Origin: Ostrinia nubilalis
Lineage: Eukaryota > Arthropoda > Insecta > Lepidoptera > Crambidae
Direction of reading: 5' to 3'
NCBI RefSeq assembly: GCF_963855985.1
Contig: NC_087095.1
Coordinates: 4,784,001-4,848,000, forward strand
Length of the DNA: 64,000 bases
Position numbers and translations under genes: made by a program. Numbering within the stretch: position 1 is the first letter of the stretch; each line of letters begins with the position of its first letter. Below are positions 47,480-64,000 of the stretch, piece by piece. Below the pieces are notes generated by a model. That model did no database searches. It saw only the letters and a program-made list of their open reading frames with translations, and was not told the origin of the DNA.

Positions 47480-48059
47480 TATACGATATAGTAGAGCTAT
47501 GCAAATAAAGAAATGAAATTAATGAAGTTTAGTATAGTTCTATTTTGTCCACAAAGGAGAAAAAGAGAGACTGCAATACTATGTGGCACAATTTATAAGT
47601 TCTAAAAAGAAGCTAAATAAATAAAGCAATCATCATGAAATTCGTATCAAATCGCAGTTACATTATTATTAATGGTCGAAGTAATTTCTTTATTTTATCG
47701 ATTTTCACTCAAAGTTTTCATGCAGACCTGTTTAAAACTTACGTGAATTAAATTCTTATTTTTTTTGCAATTTATTAGATCTAGTTTAAACTAGTTAGAA
47801 TAACAATTAATATGCCATTGATGATCCATGAGCTGTGTCCATTAATTTTAGGCAACAAATACTATTTAACGTTAATGAGAAAGTTGCCAGTTCATGTTTT
47901 TATACAACTTAAGTAAATAGTTTTTTGGAAAAAAATAAATTAGGAGACTAATCTCTGTTGATATAAAAATTGCTTGTTTGCTTTATACCAACAAGAGATG
48001 GGTCATAATCAAGAAACAAAGGAGGAATCTATTGATCAAAGTTCAAATAAATGAGCAGT

Positions 48060-48175
48060 CTTCGAGCTATATTGCTTAGCAATATTGCGCCAATATAGCG
48101 TACGGCAACATTCGAGTATTGCCCAAAAAATGTCCGTTAGCCAAGACTATATTGCCACAATATTATTAAACATTT
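48060..48175. repeat. Short degenerate TATATTG/CAATAT-rich repeats
   Basis: Several words such as CTATATTG and GCAATATTGC occur close together, resembling units of the minisatellite at 50340-50545. They look like an isolated relative of that array. Confidence 0.4.
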
Positions 48176-48343
48176 TACTCGTCCACAAATGCCCTATAAG
48201 CCTTGTATTTACTAGGAGACAAATGTCACGTGTCACGTTTTATTGAGAGGCAAATGTCATTTATCATTCAACAATTTATTCATGCTGCAGTACTCTTGCA
48301 ATTTAATATTAGACAATGCTATATCGTACTACGTTACCAGTAA

Positions 48344-48444
48344 GCCTAAGATGCGCGCCGCGATAAGCGGTTATCACGCCATTTTATCGATTTTGCCCAT
48401 ACATTTTGACGTCGATAAAAGTTATCACGGCGCGCATCTTAGGC
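48344..48444. mobile_element. MITE, GCGCGCC family, copy 2
   Basis: Perfect 17-bp inverted ends GCCTAAGATGCGCGCCG / CGGCGCGCATCTTAGGC with inner GATAA/TTATC. It lies just beyond the mannosidase stop codon, probably in the 3' UTR. Confidence 0.82.
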
Positions 48445-48571
48445 ATGGAAGTTTTCCTACGTCATGTTACCAACACATGTAACATGTATCTCCTACCGAA
48501 TACAAGGCTAAGAAGTCCGTCAGACTAGATTACCTCCGCTCGGTGGCCACTCGCTTGGGGCCTGAGAGGCC

Positions 48572-61467
<12,896 letters not shown>

Positions 61468-61527
61468 CTGAAACACAAAAACAAATGATAATGTTAAAAT
61501 CTCAATACGATTTCTGTCTCAGCCGGG

Positions 61528-61628
61528 CTAGGATGCGCGCCGTGATAAAATCTTATCGACGATTTGTCAAAAAGTATGGGCTTATCGCGTAAAATCGATA
61601 AATGCTTATCGGGACGCGAATTGTAGGC
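61528..61628. mobile_element. MITE, GCGCGCC family, copy 3 (degraded right end)
   Basis: Left end CTAGGATGCGCGCCGTGATAA matches copy 1. The right end (gggacgcgaattgtagg) has diverged. Inner TTATCG/CGATAA motifs are kept. Confidence 0.7.
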
Positions 61629-62493
61629 CTACAGACAGAAGTTATATTTGTGTGCAATGTGAAACATTCATACGAAGAATTCCAAGACCAATTCTGCCAA
61701 ATAAGGTATAAGTGAGGTATCCTATGGTTCCATAAATTTAAGCCTTATGCCTGTAGAGGTTTTGTGGTTCTACCACAAAACCTTAGTATAGAAACCAAAG
61801 TGTTCTAATAAGTCTTAGAAGTAAATTGTCAATTAAGTAATTTTTTTTTGCTAAACACTCAATGAACCGGCTTGCAAAATTACTGAATCGACTGGCACCA
61901 TTTACATAACAACACAAACAAAATTGTTTACCCAGCTGTAATGATTTTATCCTCATACGTCATCATCACACATGATATTGTGTAAGACGAATATGCTCAT
62001 GTATTTTTATAATAGAAGATCGAGATTCGAGATATAGAATGAAAGAAGTTATTAATAAATATGAAGTTAATGAAGAAGATGTTTATAAATCAGAAAATAT
62101 AGAGATATTATTATTAAAAAAAAAATGGTGGACATCTATCGTTTTTCGATAATATTTTCAAAGGGAGTTGTAATAGACAATTATTATTATTACTTTACTT
62201 AACCAATAAAATGGTTTTAATAATGAAATGAAAATTTTAAACATAAGTATGTACCTAATAGATACGAAATAAAAATAATTCCCGCTGCTGACTTTTTGTG
62301 GAACAATGCAACCTCCAGCATTTCCTCATTCAACCTAATAGGTACATACCTATGCAAGTCATATTTTATAAAATAAATTGATTTATTTGACCAATAAGGA
62401 TTGTTATGCTGGCAAAATGAGCCAACGCGTTGTTTTTTCCTTGACGGTGTTGGCACGTTCGGGGACATTTATTTATGTAAAGTTATACCCATA

Positions 62494-62645
62494 GCTGGGC
62501 ATTAACTCGTTAATCCGTTAATCGTTAATTAACGAAGTTAACATTTCTATTAACGGATTAACTTTTAAGTTAACTTTAAAAAATGTTAACGGACTCGTTA
62601 ACTTCCGTTAAATTATCCTAAGTCCGTTAATCGTTAATCCAGTAC
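62494..62645. repeat. Cluster of TTAACG/CGTTAA motifs, hAT-like terminus
   Basis: It starts GCTGGGCATTAACTCGTTAA and contains about ten GTTAA/TTAAC words in both orientations. This looks like the subterminal repeat zone of a hAT element, of which I see only one end. Confidence 0.5.
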
Positions 62646-62937
62646 CTACTATTTACAAAAAAGATAAAGCAGGCATGCTGAAAAACGCGTTCTGACAAGT
62701 ACGTTCGGGCTTCCAGAACTTCCAGAACCCAAAACAACAGTTTTTGTAACCAGATCACTAACGCAACGATATAAAAAACAAGCTTTATATTGACTTCACT
62801 TGTTAGTATGTGTGGGACAAATCTTGCAACTGAATTTTAAGACCAGTTCTCCTCAACCGAATAAGCTGAAATTTGGTATACTTATTGTTATTAAAATTTA
62901 TTAGCGAATTGAGTCGCTTCTCAAACTAAATTTTCAA

Positions 62938-63105
62938 TAAACAACTTAAAAAAATCGAAGTGCCTAAGGCGGGACTCGAACCCACGACACTTGAAAATTT
63001 CGACAGGTTCATGTAGCTCAGTTTTAAGAGCAGTCGCCCGGCAAGCGGTAAGTCGTGGGTTCGAGTCCCGCCTTAGGCAAATCGATTTTTTCAAGTTGTT
63101 TATGC
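62938..63105. repeat. tRNA-like sequence within a ~50-bp inverted repeat
   Basis: 63012-63079 resembles a tRNA: A box TAGCTCAGTTTTAAGAGC, a stem-loop with possible anticodon GGC, and T arm GTGGGTTCGAGTCCCGC. The matching 5' acceptor strand is missing. Its last 27 bases (63052-63078) are perfectly inverted at 62962-62988, and the similarity extends to about 50 bases per arm. It is probably a tRNA-derived SINE or pseudo-tRNA rather than a working gene. Confidence 0.6.
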
Positions 63106-63494
63106 ACCGTGAAATTTTAGTGGTTGTTTTCCCGCAGTAAAATGATTCTATCTTACTAGTACAATAGATTAAGGAAGTTTTTTTTTTAATTCGAATAAAA
63201 AATTAGCCTGTACGGAGCGTGTGCGATTCAGTTTATGCTGTAGGTATTATGGTATTACTTAGTGAGAGAGCTTCTTTTACTTTAAATATTGATTTCGTGA
63301 GGCAGGCAGTATCCAAATACGTCACATTTTGTAAAAAAAAAGACTATTGTTTCTTACGCTTTCGAGTTGATGATATTTTTTTGATTAGTTGAGAACATTT
63401 TTTTTTTTCAAAAATAACTCGCACGATTCGATAGAGATTCTACTAAAGGTAAATCATTCTGCCGCGGGAAAACAACCACTAATATTTCACGGTG
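63105..63494. repeat. Imperfect inverted repeat pair
   Basis: 63105-63135 (caccgtgaaattttagtggt...) is inverted at 63464-63494 with one mismatch, and weaker similarity runs inward. It suggests the ends of a small transposon adjacent to the tRNA-like hairpin. Confidence 0.6.
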
Positions 63495-63540
63495 TATGTA
63501 AGTACAATGAAAATGCAATGTTATGGTACCATTGAGCTGG

Positions 63541-63752
63541 CCTGATGATGGAGTCAGGAGGTGGCCATAGGAACTCCTAAATGAAACGGCGGAATCTCAT
63601 CGAATTTGGGTTCGTTGAATTTCTCTTTTCGAGCACTTTGGTACTAGATGATGTCCAGGGTCCTGATGATGGAGCCATAGGAATTCCTAAACGAAACGGT
63701 GTGGAAACTTATCGAGTTTGGGTTTGTTGGATTTTTCTAGCACTTTGGTGCT
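63541..63752. repeat. Tandem duplication of a ~100-base unit
   Basis: 'cctgatgatggag', 'cataggaactcctaaatgaa' and 'gagcactttggtactaga' recur at 63661-63752 with small changes. It is non-coding. Confidence 0.65.
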
Positions 63753-63865
63753 AAACTGTATTGTAATTGTACCAAGGCTCTGAGATTGAGGTACAACTAA
63801 AATTGTAGTAAAATAAAAACTTTTTTAAAAACAAGCTTTTATTCTGAAATGCAGTTGTCCTAAAA

Positions 63866-64000
63866 CGAAAAAATAATTGTACTTATGCAAGGTTCAAATA
63901 ATTTCGGAAGCTTGAAGCGCAAACATATAAGAGGAATAAATTCCATGCGCGATACAAGCTTTCGAAATTATTTGAGCCTTGCATACAATTATTTTTTTCG
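63866..64000. repeat. Inverted repeat reaching the window edge
   Basis: 63866-63920 (cgaaaaaataattgta...) is inverted at about 63947-64000 with a few mismatches. It is a MITE-like hairpin, possibly cut by the edge. Confidence 0.6.

Larger units (their letters stand above)
61468..64000. other. Mannosidase upstream intron (to window edge)
   Basis: No further mannosidase exon is visible before the edge. The region holds a MITE, a TTAACG-rich hAT-like end, a tRNA-like hairpin, a tandem duplication and an inverted repeat at the edge, listed separately. Confidence 0.55.

Noticed and set aside
63012..63079. Functional tRNA-Ala(GGC)
   Set aside because: The 5' half of the acceptor stem is missing, U33 is replaced by C, and the 3' part is duplicated in inverted orientation.
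61468..64000. Further mannosidase exons to the right of 61467
   Set aside because: No segment resembling the preceding conserved blocks of the GH47 domain was found. They presumably lie beyond the window.

Overview
This is eukaryotic nuclear DNA, almost certainly from a moth or butterfly. Genes are split by introns with GT-AG (and two GC-AG) boundaries. Non-coding DNA is AT-rich, and it is crowded with repeats typical of Lepidoptera: RTE-type LINE 3' ends, 'cccgcggcttcgcccgcg' SINE-like pieces, hAT, piggyBac, Harbinger and mariner-like MITEs, and a Helitron helicase remnant. No bacterial-style operons, rRNA or CRISPR are present.

Three protein genes can be read. (1) STAMBP/AMSH, plus strand, 8792-18033, nine exons, 411 codons: a JAMM zinc deubiquitinase with every catalytic residue intact. 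(2) A secreted, probably GPI-anchored aminopeptidase P (M24B) homologue, minus strand, 42263-21658, eleven exons, 719 codons. Its first exon is a signal peptide 16.4 kb from the rest, and most of its metal ligands are replaced, so it looks like a pseudoenzyme. It converges on STAMBP. (3) The 3' six exons of a Golgi class I alpha-1,2-mannosidase (MAN1A type), minus strand, 61467-48572. Its 5' part lies beyond the right edge.

Layout: 1-8200 is upstream DNA filled by a 2.65-kb foldback element (with a LINE inserted in one arm) and a young non-coding LTR retrotransposon with 1.44-kb LTRs. 8210-8672 is a hAT-like MITE in the STAMBP promoter. 8792-18033 is STAMBP. 18034-21657 is the shared 3' region. 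21658-42263 is the aminopeptidase P homologue, mostly one 16.4-kb intron. 42264-48571 is intergenic. 48572-61467 is the mannosidase. 61468-64000 is mannosidase intron or upstream DNA rich in inverted repeats.

The most unusual structure is in STAMBP. The exon that carries the catalytic glutamate (10924-11077) is followed by 13 tandem exon-like copies (11123-12860), each with its own splice acceptor and donor and separated by exactly 45 bases. Five copies are still in frame. Two decayed half-copies lie upstream. Partial in-frame copies of two mannosidase exons lie in the introns just downstream of their parents, so local exon duplication recurs in this window. The three genes act in different places (endosomal deubiquitination, cell surface or secreted, Golgi N-glycan trimming), and nothing suggests they form a pathway.
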